DNA from: Desulfonema magnum
Lineage (GTDB): Bacteria; Desulfobacterota; Desulfobacteria; Desulfobacterales; 4be13
Length of the DNA stretch: 64,000 nt
Direction: 5' to 3'
NCBI RefSeq assembly: GCF_017377395.1
Contig: NZ_CP061800.1
Location: 2,604,001-2,668,000 of the forward strand
How positions within the stretch are numbered: the first letter of the stretch is position 1; each line of letters starts with the position of its first letter. The position numbers and the translations under genes were made by a program. Positions 37,801 through 45,485 of the stretch are shown here, piece after piece. Under the pieces are notes generated by a model. That model did no database searches and was not told the DNA's origin. It saw nothing but the letters and a program-made list of their open reading frames with translations.

Positions 37801-38798
37801 GTTGTCTGCCCCGTCACAGTCGTGCTCGTTTGTCCCGTTATTGTGGTCGTAGTCGTGGCTGTTTGAGCAGGGTCTTTAATCGTAAAACTCCAGATTTCCG
37901 AATTCGGGCTGCCGCCTTCAGCATTTCCGGCCCGTACCATCCAATAATAGGTTCCGTCTTCCAAATCAACGCCATAAGAATCAGATGACGTTGTTGTATT
38001 AACAATGCAGCCGGCACATTCTTTGTCTTTGTTGCTCAGACTGCTCAGAACATCATCATTGTATGCGACAAAGAGCCTGTAAACTGTCGCTCCCTCAACG
38101 GGTTTCCAGTCAAGTGTCAGACTGTTTGGTTGTCCGGAGGAACCGTTGCCCGGACTTTCAAGAATCGGTTTGGAAGGTGGCTGGGCCTGACATTCTTCAA
38201 CTGTGAATTCGATCCAAAGCGTTCCAAGATCAAGATAAGGCAATGTGTCGCCGTTGGTATCCAGAATATTGAAATAGATTTTATGGTATCCTGGTTCTTG
38301 TGGAACTGGAAAGTTTTCAACCGCAGCCTGACCCGTCTCCCAAGAGTTGATCGTAAATTTCGGATAATTGGTCTGTCCGTCGCTGTAACTGCTGTTTCCG
38401 GATTCCACCAATCTGAAATCAACGGCATTGGCACCGCTCTGATTTTGCAGATTCCATATCACTGTCAGCCGCTCTCCGCACGCGACAGTTTTGGGAGCGT
38501 CCTGTACCATTCCTTGATAAACCAGCTTTGTCCCCAGTCCGCCCACAACATCGGAAAAATGTGCAATCTCTCCCTCCAGGGTCTTTTCATCCGTATCAAC
38601 CACCGTGGGAATAGGCACCCCGTCATGCAGAATGACCAGCTTGTCTTCAGGATAATTTTCAGGCACGGTTTCAGGATTGTATGTCAGCTTCACCTTTATC
38701 GGCCCGGAAAACTCGCTCCCATCAGGCCCAAGCTTAAAAACAGAGGTGATCGGAGCCTTTTCACTCTCATTGCTCCACAATATGGCAGATTCCCCCAC
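31899..38798 (-). CDS. Giant YD-repeat/RHS protein with LysM and NlpC/P60-like tip (main part)
   Basis: This 2,299-residue segment is open throughout. In order it has a ZU5-like region, Ig/fibronectin-like domains, a Thr-rich linker (about residues 315-350), then from about 560 some 40 YD repeats ('YDxxGNLTxV') forming the RHS shell. The RHS core ends 'YVDDNPLSYLDPWGF'. After it comes a LysM-like stretch ('AEKGDYLSDLAYKL...GQHFAIP') and a domain with 'NNCWGTSLSIALG' and 'THYATFLIES', a Cys/His pair suggesting an NlpC/P60-type peptidase tip. Its true N-terminus is the overlapping frame at 38696-40081, separated by one base. It probably acts outside the cell in competition. Confidence 0.88.
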   Translation of the reverse strand: MGESAILWSNESEKAPITSVFKLGPDGSEFSGPIKVKLTYNPETVPENYPEDKLVILHDGVPIPTVVDTDEKTLEGEIAHFSDVVGGLGTKLVYQGMVQDAPKTVACGERLTVIWNLQNQSGANAVDFRLVESGNSSYSDGQTNYPKFTINSWETGQAAVENFPVPQEPGYHKIYFNILDTNGDTLPYLDLGTLWIEFTVEECQAQPPSKPILESPGNGSSGQPNSLTLDWKPVEGATVYRLFVAYNDDVLSSLSNKDKECAGCIVNTTTSSDSYGVDLEDGTYYWMVRAGNAEGGSPNSEIWSFTIKDPAQTATTTTTITGQTSTTVTGQTTTTTVAPTTTTTTTIPPASLTYYKINDDAPSTDTCEVTLNNIAGGNPTHYKASESDEDFDDADWISYSEAPTFRLSPPNEEEPNKTVYFKVKSEGGESSRLSDSIRYLPKIKIEYMDVWQDGHGKTVVDVRISASNPKDLNVELIFNGESKPMKPDDNDETLFRAKAEKFKPIGKSTYKAIVKDDCGASASIGPIEVPASWSGIYGDDVFKGGNVCGKRNPSGTEGDPINTTNGNFINGNIDGVVAGVGGTTLALNRTYNSLAALWTPASIMRYTQDEDSGEVSEEKIAGPYEHFGTAWAFPYGEFLLEVDKPPYFEGVHIMLSDGRTILFRDNGDDTYSSESPLNTDILTREGEEYVLRRTCCTSEEKRYNTAGQLTAVSDRNGNTITFTYNGDQLTRVENASGRGMEFIYDSDGHIAQVSMPEGVTTKYEYTDDLLTAFINGREKRTEYRYDKNDEMTELITPKGHHALRLTYDSENWYAVEQTEGETEKRTLEYNEDISLVTITDAYNNKTVHHYDDKGRLVQLDYPDGSTELYDYDDDYNRTYYKDQEGAEWHWTYDDRGNRLTADGPLGWHREWQYNDLNRVTRMAENVDADTLRETTFEYDDRGNMTKVCVPMGDCGTVTYDTRGLPTEVYDLAGNHNTHTYDAEGDLIAVKDAEDATTRFDHDGLGRVTRMTKPLGNVYEYTYDPNSNLTAVNGPLGFELSFGFDDNDNLNLRTDPNGGNIRYSHDASDRLVSVKNQLNFDAADYAYGLMNELTGFTDAEGRSWTYAYDNLLRVIQIRGPLDTTFSYAYNAVGRITDFTDANGMITHTDYDALYRPASVIRNYRPGESPDSDTNVTVTYSYNLAGNLLGLTDPENYDTSYEYDLRGRRILRRDAEGHEWEYAYDPMGNLTSVLNPRGFSTTFEYTPGYRLSRVISPEEHAAVYRYNDNGRLTDKTDPKGVVTHYDYNELDRMIRRIRNYKLDVPGDAETNVTSEYSYDPAGNLRSLTNPLAHHAELVYDAAHRRTRITDFEAGATVFAYDRVNNLLAVTDAEGNATAYTYDDLNRLIAATNAENETTGFGYDPMGNRIRLTEADDTVTIYGYDAVYRLNRVTQNYQEGVLPSNDTNVLTQYAYNPRGLLTRITDANGSLTTFDYNAVGRMIRETNPLGDVWDYAYDGVGNRIARTDANRARTDYAYYPDNLLREITYADGASVNYAYDHNNNRTEMQDSLGTTAWDYDPLNRVIRADDPFDRGIDYSYDAAGNRTGMVYPDGNQVAYAYSPNNWLKTVTTPEDLSTHYQRDKVGNITHIANPNFTETDLSYDKVYRVLSLETRQILDKIKTISGFDYTYNAVGHVTQTVKEYGWRQPSVVTESYAYDGLHRLAGVEIDPIKNNGEKAFMSYAYDPVGNRLEWTTTKDLTTNIMSADGFTKSYTYNAANQLLTMVKDSDMPNGDLRTDFTYDANGSRINKLESDENGPLYGVDYTFDPENRLVEALDYQLVGYDHFNRIDRAVTTLAYDGGGRRMVKTYDPKSNDAQGVKKRAEYVFDGLDPVAEYYMLNGQRTDFYRGAGGRIITMHHYKAGTHGQMYWYHYNFKGDVAGLTKHNGNSHHNYRYDPYGGVLPENGNFTDPHNHYTLTGKEYDENMGLVWFGARHYDKDAGVWLTQDLYRGVLDNPASLHRYMYVDDNPLSYLDPWGFWKMAAKDGHLVAIAEKGDYLSDLAYKLTGSGNNYTAIFDANKDRLGLTHPSAIETGQHFAIPDITPELIFMNHWLAEQNNTYNPLIHACKATDKQVGTLCSKDFSRYGFGDVDECKEAVCGGKHNRQPNNCWGTSLSIALGTLDIYAGSGGLSRYESPDKLLSYFKKVDIPQFGDIVRYADDSKGIHNTSKSDYLTHYATFLIESKEGDRYVFSKSGYKGKYEVVKEQDLETPYKDDGYGLIEGYYHKIKDRPYDEKLTDLMCYFLFSLNPNWEKSTDSCKSP

Positions 38799-40081
38799 AG
38801 CCCCCGGGGAACAACCAGGGCAAGGTCATCTTCGATATTCAGGCTTCCGCCTCTTTCAGCATCCACCACCGACGTGGATGCCGTCACCGGTGCGGTGATG
38901 GCCGAGGCCAGCTTAATGGTCGGCTTCAGGGTGTATTCCCCATTTTTAAAGGTCAGGGATGTGTCAGGATCAAAATCAATCAGCACCTGATCCAGCTCAC
39001 CGGACCGGGTGTCTTTGTTCAATATCAGCTTCAGCCCGGAATGGTCCCCGCCCGGGACGTTCAGCGGATATTCCTGACCATTCGCAACCACCTTGCTGCC
39101 GGTGCCCAGCACAAACCGCAACTGGCCGATGTTCTTGCCTTCCGGCAAAAATGTGTCCGCCACAAGCAGGCCCGCATTGTCCGGGTCCAGCAGATTCACC
39201 AACTGGCTTCCCCCGACAACCTGACATCCGCCGCCACCGCCGCAGGCAGTCACTTCCTGGATATCAAGCCAGATTTGTGATTTGTCAGTTGTCAGTTGTG
39301 ATTTGTCAGTTGTGGTTGGTGATTGGTCATCTGTTGCGCTTTCATGTTTTGTGTGCGTCCTGACGCTCACTTTCAGCCGGGCGGTCAGTTCATCAGATGA
39401 TTTCAGGGAGCCGTCCTCCTGCCGGACCATGACAAAGGAAGATTGGATTGTTCCGTCATTGACAAAGCTGCCTGTGACTTTCAGCACCCGACGGTAAATA
39501 TTTTTCAATGCAGCACCCTTGCGGACAACAAGAGAACCCACTGTCATGTTTCTGTCCAGCACCACATCCCCGACAATCTCCACGCTCATCAGCTCGCCAT
39601 TGGGAACAACACCGCCTTCCCAAGTATCCGGGTCATTCCAACGGCCTCCGTCGGCTTTGGAACGAATGGTCACACGAACCGCTGATTTTTCTGTCATTTC
39701 AGACGGGTCATGAATGGGAAATTCCCCGGTTTCATATATTTTTATCCCACGGGAACGGACAACAAAACGGAATCCCTCTCCTGTGGCATCTTCGGGAATT
39801 TTGATATGTTTTCCCGTGTCTCCCTGGTAATTCAGGGCATCTGTCCGGGCCAGAAGCTTGCCCTCCTTTCCCACAAGCCCGAAGGCCAGTCTTGCGCTCC
39901 TTCTCTGGGAGTCGAACTGCCATTGAAGATTGTAAATATCGCCTGATTTCATATCAGTCAGTGGTGATGTGATCCGGTCACCAGCCTCCCCGACTCTGAT
40001 TGAAATGGCAGAAGCCGGCGCTGCTGAAAATACAATAGCCATAATCATTAAAAATACTGCCAAAAAACCAATCCGCTTCAT
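38696..40081 (-). CDS. N-terminal part of the giant RHS protein (signal peptide, DUF4382-like domain)
   Basis: The start at ATG 40081 has AGGAGGT upstream. A Sec signal peptide (hydrophobic 5-20, cleavage after 'APASA') leads to a beta-rich region ('NDPDTWEGGVVPNGELMSVEI', parallel-helix-like). A DUF4382-like domain follows ('IWLDIQEVTA', 'NLLDPDNAGLLVADTFLPEG', 'GQLRFVLGTG', 'LDQVLIDFDPDTSL'). Near residue 425, at 'DDLALVVPRGLWG', the frame is lost, while the next frame continues sensibly as '(P)GAVGESAILWSNESEKAP'. One C missing in the C/G run at about 38800-38815 would join the two into a protein of about 2,725 aa. The last 36 residues as read are therefore artefactual. Confidence 0.8.
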   Translation of the reverse strand: MKRIGFLAVFLMIMAIVFSAAPASAISIRVGEAGDRITSPLTDMKSGDIYNLQWQFDSQRRSARLAFGLVGKEGKLLARTDALNYQGDTGKHIKIPEDATGEGFRFVVRSRGIKIYETGEFPIHDPSEMTEKSAVRVTIRSKADGGRWNDPDTWEGGVVPNGELMSVEIVGDVVLDRNMTVGSLVVRKGAALKNIYRRVLKVTGSFVNDGTIQSSFVMVRQEDGSLKSSDELTARLKVSVRTHTKHESATDDQSPTTTDKSQLTTDKSQIWLDIQEVTACGGGGGCQVVGGSQLVNLLDPDNAGLLVADTFLPEGKNIGQLRFVLGTGSKVVANGQEYPLNVPGGDHSGLKLILNKDTRSGELDQVLIDFDPDTSLTFKNGEYTLKPTIKLASAITAPVTASTSVVDAERGGSLNIEDDLALVVPRGLWGNLPYCGAMRVKRLRSPLFLSLGLMGASFPGR

Positions 40082-40125
40082 ACTGACCTCCTTTTTATTT
40101 ATTTGTTAAAGGTTGCTTTTTTAGT

Positions 40126-40200
40126 TACCATCTACACGGATTGCGGCCATCTACACGGATTATGGTTAAGCAAGGATTACGGGCCGCCTTTCAGAATGTG
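40126..40200. repeat. Family E words upstream of the RHS gene
   Basis: Two direct copies of 'CATCTACACGGATT' at 40130 and 40149, followed by 'AAGCAAGGATTACGGG', place family E repeats on both sides of the RHS locus. 40201-40256 and 40405-40755 are AT-rich without a gene. Confidence 0.6.
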
Positions 40201-40256
40201 CCGATTTAAGATTAAGCAAAAAACATGCCTAAAAAAAGTAATTATAAAATAAATCA

Positions 40257-40404
40257 TTAACAATATTTCGGACAGTTTTTGAAGATCAAGAGCGTCTGAA
40301 ATTTTAACTTATTGAAATCATAGAATTTTAATTTCTGACAGCAAAATATATAAATCCTATGAAAACAATATGTTATAAAAACTGTCCGAAGTATTGATTA
40401 AGAA
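40257..40404. mobile_element. Family H MITE-like element
   Basis: The left end 'AACAATATTTCGGACAGTTT' and the right end 'AAACTGTCCGAAGTATTGAT' are inverted copies about 148 bp apart. The body is AT-rich. Compare 1629-1774. Confidence 0.6.
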
Positions 40405-40756
40405 TAAAGAAAATAATTTTATGAATCAGACATAAGAAAGCAGCGAACCCATATAATCAAAATCTCCCCGAATGGGCTTTTATTGAATTTAAACATATAA
40501 AAACAAAATATTATCTCTGATATAATTAATTTTATAAAAATAATTATATTCATAGGGCTTTACCTCATATTTTTTACTCCTGTCCTTACCCGTCAGCATT
40601 CTCTTCCCTGATATATATACGGCCATCAGACGCTCAGTAACTCAGGCTCTGTCCGGTATTGTCTTTCATAAAAATCATAACCGGAAAAAACTAAAATAGG
40701 AATAATCGCATACCTGTCTGAAAGTGATCCGTATTTTAACGTGAAAATACATTTTG

Positions 40757-40877
40757 AAAAGCCGGGTTTTTTATCTGAAAATATTTTCATAACCGGGGAC
40801 GAAAAACCCGGCTTTTTCATGGGCGTTTATTTTATTTTCTACTGTCCAGATATTAAAAACTTATGATTAGGTACTTA
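40757..40877. mobile_element. Family A right half (CCGGGTTT hairpin and AGGTACTTA end)
   Basis: The stem AAAAGCCGGGTTTTT / AAAAACCCGGCTTTTT is followed by 'CAGATATTAAAAACTTATG' and 'TAGGTACTTA' ending at 40877, exactly as in the right half of 14211-14360. The end abuts the sppA stop codon (40878-40880). No left end was located. Confidence 0.55.
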
Positions 40878-42656
40878 TCATCTTATTTCTATTTTCGGCA
40901 TGGATAAAACTTTGGATTCATCTTTGATTGCGAGTTCTCGGACAGCCTGAATCATCGGCTGAAGCTCATGTAGCACACGAATCGCTGCCGAGGCCGAGGC
41001 TTTTTCCTCAGCACCGAACGGGCCTTTTTCCAGCAACACTTCCAGCAGGGGCTTTTTCTTGGGAAAGACTTTCAGGCAGATTTCCGCATCTTCCGGAATT
41101 TCCGCGGCCTCTTTGGCAAGACGTATGGCAAGAGGAAAACCTCCCAATTCATCCACCAGCCCCAGTTCTTTGGCGTCTTCACCTGTCCAGATTCGTCCTT
41201 TGGCAATCTCCGACACATATTCTATTGGCAGACCCCGCCCCTGTGCGACTTTGCTGGTGAAATCCGCATAAATCCGATCCAGAGCGCCCTCTAAAAGATT
41301 CCATTCCTCTGACGTGTAATCATGGGTTCCTGTCCATATGGCGGCGTTAGAACTGGTAGAAACATCGTCCCACGAAATGCCCAGTTTGTCCCAAAAACCG
41401 GATGTCACCATTTTTCCGGCCAAAACCCCGATGGAGCCAGTAATCGTGGCCGGATGGGCAACGATCTTATCCGCATTCATCGCGACAAAATAACCGCCGG
41501 ACCCCGCCACATCTCCCATTGAGACAATCACGGGTTTGCCGGCCGCTTTTGCGCGGACAGTTTCCCGCCAAATGCTGTCAGATGCCACATAAGACCCTCC
41601 GGGACTGCTGACTCGGAAAACAATCGCTCTGACAGCATCATCCTCTGTCGCTGCCTGAAAAGCGTCAGTAACCGTTTTGGCTCCCATGGCGACATCCCCA
41701 TATAAGGGATTGTAGTCACTTTCGCCTCGCTGCACTCCGCCCACGCCGTAAATCAGGGCAATGGTTTCTCCTTCTGTGTGGACACGGCCCGCCAGGTTCA
41801 GATAATCTGACAAAGAAAGAAAGTGAGTGTTCCGACCGGTATTCTTCTTTACGTCTTCATAGACCTCATCCTGATACGCGAGCTTGTCCGCGAGTTTTGC
41901 GTTTACGGCTTCCTGACCGAGAAACAGTCCGTGATCCGCGAGGGACCGAACATCTTCCTCGGAAAGCTCACGGGTTCTGGCAATCTCCTTTACAATTTGT
42001 CCGAACAGAGACTCCATTACCTTGCAGACCGCTTCTTTGTGAGGTGCGGTATATTCTTTCTCCGTAAAAATGTTCATGGCATTTTTATATTCATGACGAT
42101 GATCCATACGGGGAATCACCCCGAGTTTATCAAGCGTTCCCTTCATAAACCGTGTTTCCAGAATCAGGCCGGTCAGTCCGATATCCCCTGAAGGCTGTAA
42201 ACAGATTTCTTCAAAAGCAGTTGCCAGATAATAGGCCCTGTTTCCGGGACCAAATTCACCAAACGTATCTGTGTATGCAATCGCGGTTTTTCCTTTTTGG
42301 CGAAAATTCAAAATTGCGTCACGGATTTCCTGAATCCGGGCGAATCCCATTGGGACGCTGCCAATTCGGGCAATAACGCCCTTTATCTGGTCATCTCCCG
42401 AAGCCCGCTCCAGTGCTTCGACCACGTCGCGTATTGTCACCACCTTTCCGGATATCATCCTTGCCGTGGGATCATCCGGAACATACTCTGTAAATCCTTT
42501 TTCAAAATCCAGTTCAATAAACGTTTTATCAGGAACCTCTTCCTTATATATCAAGAAAAAATAAACACCGACACCTATTGCCACGATGATCTCCAAGAGA
42601 GTGATCGCACCGATAATAATAAGTATCTTCTTTAAAAAATTCTTCACAGGAGCCAT
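40878..42656 (-). CDS. sppA: Signal peptide peptidase SppA (67-kDa type)
   Basis: This 592-residue protein has an N-terminal membrane anchor (about residues 9-36) and two tandem ClpP-like domains. The catalytic pair is Lys 191 ('HRHEYKNAMNIF', first domain) and Ser 386 ('GDVAGSGGYFVAMNADKIVA', second domain), as in E. coli-type SppA. It degrades cleaved signal peptides in the inner membrane, facing the periplasm. The ATG at 42656 lies directly against AAAGG, so the GTG at 42647 is a plausible real start. A family A repeat end touches its stop codon. The upstream spacer is an AAATCCC-type tandem repeat. Confidence 0.93.
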   Translation of the reverse strand: MAPVKNFLKKILIIIGAITLLEIIVAIGVGVYFFLIYKEEVPDKTFIELDFEKGFTEYVPDDPTARMISGKVVTIRDVVEALERASGDDQIKGVIARIGSVPMGFARIQEIRDAILNFRQKGKTAIAYTDTFGEFGPGNRAYYLATAFEEICLQPSGDIGLTGLILETRFMKGTLDKLGVIPRMDHRHEYKNAMNIFTEKEYTAPHKEAVCKVMESLFGQIVKEIARTRELSEEDVRSLADHGLFLGQEAVNAKLADKLAYQDEVYEDVKKNTGRNTHFLSLSDYLNLAGRVHTEGETIALIYGVGGVQRGESDYNPLYGDVAMGAKTVTDAFQAATEDDAVRAIVFRVSSPGGSYVASDSIWRETVRAKAAGKPVIVSMGDVAGSGGYFVAMNADKIVAHPATITGSIGVLAGKMVTSGFWDKLGISWDDVSTSSNAAIWTGTHDYTSEEWNLLEGALDRIYADFTSKVAQGRGLPIEYVSEIAKGRIWTGEDAKELGLVDELGGFPLAIRLAKEAAEIPEDAEICLKVFPKKKPLLEVLLEKGPFGAEEKASASAAIRVLHELQPMIQAVRELAIKDESKVLSMPKIEIR

Positions 42657-42699
42657 CCTTTCTGTTTTGATGTTTCGGAGATTTCAGACAGATACCTAA

Positions 42700-42795
42700 G
42701 CCGGGTAAACCGGAAATAACAAATCCCAAATAACAAATCCCAAATAACAAATCCCAAATCCCGAATAACAAATCCCAAATCCCAAATAAATTTCA
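42700..42795. repeat. Tandem CAAATCCCAAATAA words
   Basis: Six to seven imperfect copies of 'ACAAATCCCAAAT' (forward strand) lie directly downstream of the NUDIX gene, overlap its stop, and fill the space before sppA. Confidence 0.6.
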
Positions 42796-43347
42796 AATTC
42801 CAGGATTAAGATACGAACTCTGAAAACAAATATGCTTTGCCATAAAAAGCCCGCTGATACTCTTGCTGTCCTGAATTTTTCCCTTATAAACCATTTCCAT
42901 TGCCTCGTCAAATTTGATTTCATGGACATTCAGTATTTCATCTTCATCAAGGTTCTGCTCGGCCGGTGACAGATCCGTTGCCAGAAAAAGATGAATCCGT
43001 TCATCCGAGTACGCGGGGATAGGGGTAATTTCTCCCAATTTCTGCCAGTTGTTTGCTGAAAAACCTGTTTCTTCAGTCAGCTCCCTTTTTGCACATGCAA
43101 GCGGAGCTTCCTCTGGTCCGAGGGTTCCCGCGGGAATTTCCCATATGTAATCCCCGATGGCATGACGATATTGCCGGACCATTATCACGGTTCCCCGGTC
43201 AGACAAAGGCACTATCGCGGACGCGCCCGGATGATGCACGATCTCCATGTCAATGGTCACACCGTTGGACAGGGTGATGTTTTCTGTCACTATTTTGAAT
43301 ACCCTGCCCTGATGCAATGTGGTACGTTTGTTTACTTTTGCTGACAT
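42793..43347 (-). CDS. NUDIX hydrolase, ADP-ribose pyrophosphatase-like
   Basis: This 184-residue protein has the Nudix box G-x5-E-x7-REUTEExGU in 'GTLGPEEAPLACAKRELTE' + 'ETGF', preceded by 'MVRQYRHAIGDYIWEIPAG', the NudF/ADP-ribose pyrophosphatase hallmark. It should hydrolyse ADP-ribose or similar nucleoside diphosphates in the cytoplasm. ATG 43347 follows AGGAGGAG. The C-terminal end runs into a tandem repeat, so the last few residues may be non-conserved. A family C hairpin lies upstream. Confidence 0.9.
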   Translation of the reverse strand: MSAKVNKRTTLHQGRVFKIVTENITLSNGVTIDMEIVHHPGASAIVPLSDRGTVIMVRQYRHAIGDYIWEIPAGTLGPEEAPLACAKRELTEETGFSANNWQKLGEITPIPAYSDERIHLFLATDLSPAEQNLDEDEILNVHEIKFDEAMEMVYKGKIQDSKSISGLFMAKHICFQSSYLNPGI

Positions 43348-43365
43348 ATCTCCTCCTCTGTGAAA

Positions 43366-43396
43366 GACCGCCGAGGTTTTAAAAACCTCGGCGGTC
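43366..43396. repeat. Family C palindrome (GACCGCCGAGG variant)
   Basis: The perfect stem GACCGCCGAGGTTTT / AAAACCTCGGCGGTC carries a compensating change relative to the 4129 and 53402 copies (CTCC to CGCC on both arms), suggesting that the pairing itself is maintained. Confidence 0.65.
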
Positions 43397-43413
43397 TGAT
43401 ATCCTGGTATGCT

Positions 43414-43446
43414 TAAAAAAAAAGCCGGGAGATCAATCTCCCGGCT
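43414..43446 (-). terminator. Terminator of the tat genes
   Basis: On the minus strand the stem AGCCGGGAGA..TCTCCCGGCT is followed by nine T, 48 bp after the tatC stop. Confidence 0.88.
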
Positions 43447-43493
43447 GAAAGCTCAGGTGCGTTCAGGCACACTGTATGGCAGGCTGAAGCCTG

Positions 43494-44249
43494 TTACCGG
43501 ACTGATTCCTGATTTGAGTCTTCATCTGTTTTCTTTTTTCCAAAAATCCTGGCTCCGAGGATACTGATTTCATACAAAAGCATCAGGGGGATCGCCATTA
43601 ATATCTGAGTCACCACATCCGGCGGCGTTAAAAGGGCCGCACCGATAAAAAATAATAACAAAGCATATTTTCTGTTTTTCTTCAAAAAACCAACAGAAAC
43701 AATGCCGAGTCTCGCCAGAAACGTAAGAACAAGCGGAAGTTCAAAAACCAGTCCGAAGGCAAGTAATAATTTTGCGGAAAAACCGAGATATTCCCTCATG
43801 GACGGAAGCGCCTGGATATTTTCAGAGGCAAAACCGAGAAGAAATTTGAAACCCATTGGAAAAACAATGAAATATCCGAACAGCGCCCCCCCGATGAAAA
43901 AAAATGAGGAAAGAAAAACAATGGGAAAAAGAATACGTTTTTCTGTGGAATATAGTCCCGGTGCGACAAATACCCAAAACTGATACAAAATTACCGGGGC
44001 TGCCAGCATGAGTCCTGCCAGAAAAGCAACTTTCAAATATGTAAAAAAAGCTTCAGGCAGACCTGTGAAGATAAGTTTGTCGCCTGTTCCCATGACTGAT
44101 ATTAAGGGCTGAATCAGGATTTCAAACAACTGTTCCTTGAATCCATATGAAATTCCGAACCCGACGAACACGGCGACAAAACAGACAATCAGACGTTCCC
44201 GCAGTTCTTCAAGATGGGCTGTAAGTGGGAGTTTGTCATTTTCATTCAT
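43494..44249 (-). CDS. tatC: Sec-independent translocase subunit TatC
   Basis: This 251-residue polytopic membrane protein has the expected six hydrophobic segments. It has the conserved opening 'LTAHLEELRERLIVCFVAVF', the 'FVAPGLYSTEKR' loop and 'LLLAFGLVFELPLVL'. TatC recognises twin-arginine signal peptides and recruits TatA. Its start overlaps the upstream tatB-like gene by 8 bp, so the two are translationally coupled. The C-terminal tail is acidic and polar. Confidence 0.95.
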   Translation of the reverse strand: MNENDKLPLTAHLEELRERLIVCFVAVFVGFGISYGFKEQLFEILIQPLISVMGTGDKLIFTGLPEAFFTYLKVAFLAGLMLAAPVILYQFWVFVAPGLYSTEKRILFPIVFLSSFFFIGGALFGYFIVFPMGFKFLLGFASENIQALPSMREYLGFSAKLLLAFGLVFELPLVLTFLARLGIVSVGFLKKNRKYALLLFFIGAALLTPPDVVTQILMAIPLMLLYEISILGARIFGKKKTDEDSNQESVR

Positions 44250-44817
44250 CTTTTAAAACTTCCTCCGGTTTTTCCATGATTTCTTCTTTTTTACGCTCTT
44301 TTTCATCTTTGCTCTTTATTTCAGACCTTTTTCTAATATTATCAGAAGGGTTGTCCTTTTTTTCATCTTTGCGCCTTATGTCAGACGATTTCCCGATTTC
44401 ATCATCTGTCTTATCAGAAGCTTTGTCATCTTTTTCAAACGCCTTTTTTTCCACGGGCTTTATGTCAGATGATTTTCCGATTTCCTCATCTGTCTTATCA
44501 GAACCTTTGTCATCTTCTTTTTTATTACGATGGGTTCCATCACCAGGAAGGTCTGAATCAATGGGCGCTTTGTTTTCAGGTCCGACGTTTATATCAATCG
44601 GCTTCCTGATGTCGGTGTTCATATCATTAAAAGCTTTTTTAACATCTTTTAATTCTGTGTCAATTTCCATTGTCTCTTTAAATTCTGTTGTTGCTTTTTT
44701 AAATTCACTGAGAGCACGCCCTATGGATTTTGCAAGATCGGGAAGTTTTTTGGGGCCGATAAAGATCAGCGCCAATGCCAGAATCAAAAGCATTTCAGGC
44801 ATACCAATGCCAAACAT
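44242..44817 (-). CDS. tatB: TatB-like twin-arginine translocase subunit
   Basis: This 191-residue protein has one N-terminal membrane helix and an amphipathic helix: 'FGIGMPEMLLILALALIFIG' then 'PKKLPDLAKSIGRALSEFKKA'. The Pro/Glu at 'MPE' and the long tail favour TatB over TatA. Residues about 100-170 are a highly charged tail with internal repeats ('DKTDEEIGKSSDI' / 'DKTDDEIGKSSDI'), unusually long for the family. ATG 44817 has GAGGAG upstream. It is coupled to tatC. Confidence 0.88.
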   Translation of the reverse strand: MFGIGMPEMLLILALALIFIGPKKLPDLAKSIGRALSEFKKATTEFKETMEIDTELKDVKKAFNDMNTDIRKPIDINVGPENKAPIDSDLPGDGTHRNKKEDDKGSDKTDEEIGKSSDIKPVEKKAFEKDDKASDKTDDEIGKSSDIRRKDEKKDNPSDNIRKRSEIKSKDEKERKKEEIMEKPEEVLKDE

Positions 44818-44959
44818 AATGAAACTCCTCTGTTTATGATTTGTAATTTATCTGATTAATGATCAATCTGCTTACTACGGGTTTTATAAAAAACTGTCAA
44901 GCATAACTGAAACGCCCGATGTCAGCAGATGGAAAATTCCTGATGATAACGACTTTTTC

Positions 44960-45425
44960 CTTTCCCATGCCTTGCTTGAAAATACCTTTTCTTTGTTCCC
45001 ATGCGTTGCGTGGGAACGAGAATACCTTTTCCTCGTTCCCATGGTTTGCGTCACTGCCATTAAGTTGAGACTCATCCGGGGTCGCAAAAAGAGTTTCCGG
45101 CAGGGATGCGAAAAATAATTTTCGCACTCCGGAAGCTTAACTTAATGGCAGTGACGCTTTGCGTGGGAACGAGTTTGCTGAAGGTTTTTTTCTCCTGGTT
45201 CCAATGCGTTGCGTGGAAATACCTTTTCCTCGTTCCCATGGTTTGCGTCACTGCCATTAAGTTGAGACTCATCCGGGGTCGCAAAAAGAGTTTTTCCTCG
45301 TTCCCATGCTTTGCGTGGGAATGCCTTTCGGACGCTTTGCGTCCCGTGCGACAGGCGGATTCGGGACGCGAAGCGTCCCCACTGCATTCCCACGCAAAGC
45401 GTGGGAACGAGTTTGCTGAAGATTT
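44960..45425. repeat. Cluster of family F repeats (GTTCCCATGCNTTGCGTGGG)
   Basis: At least six copies of 'CTCGTTCCCA' / 'TGGGAACGAG' and two copies of 'GTCACTGCCATTAAGTTGAG' + 'ACTCATCCGGGGTCGC' occupy the space between mltA and tatB. One contains the 'GCGAAAAATAATTTTCGC' hairpin and the inverted 'CTTAACTTAATGGCAGTGAC'. The array is the inverted equivalent of 8497-8640. No gene is supported. Confidence 0.65.
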
Positions 45426-45485
45426 TTTTTCATCTGCTGATTGTCAGCAGATTAAAAATATGTGAAAAATCCCTTTGGAAGAGGA

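Noticed and set aside
40626..40820. A 64-codon minus-strand gene
   Set aside because: It is made largely of the CCGGGTTTTT hairpin of a family A element.
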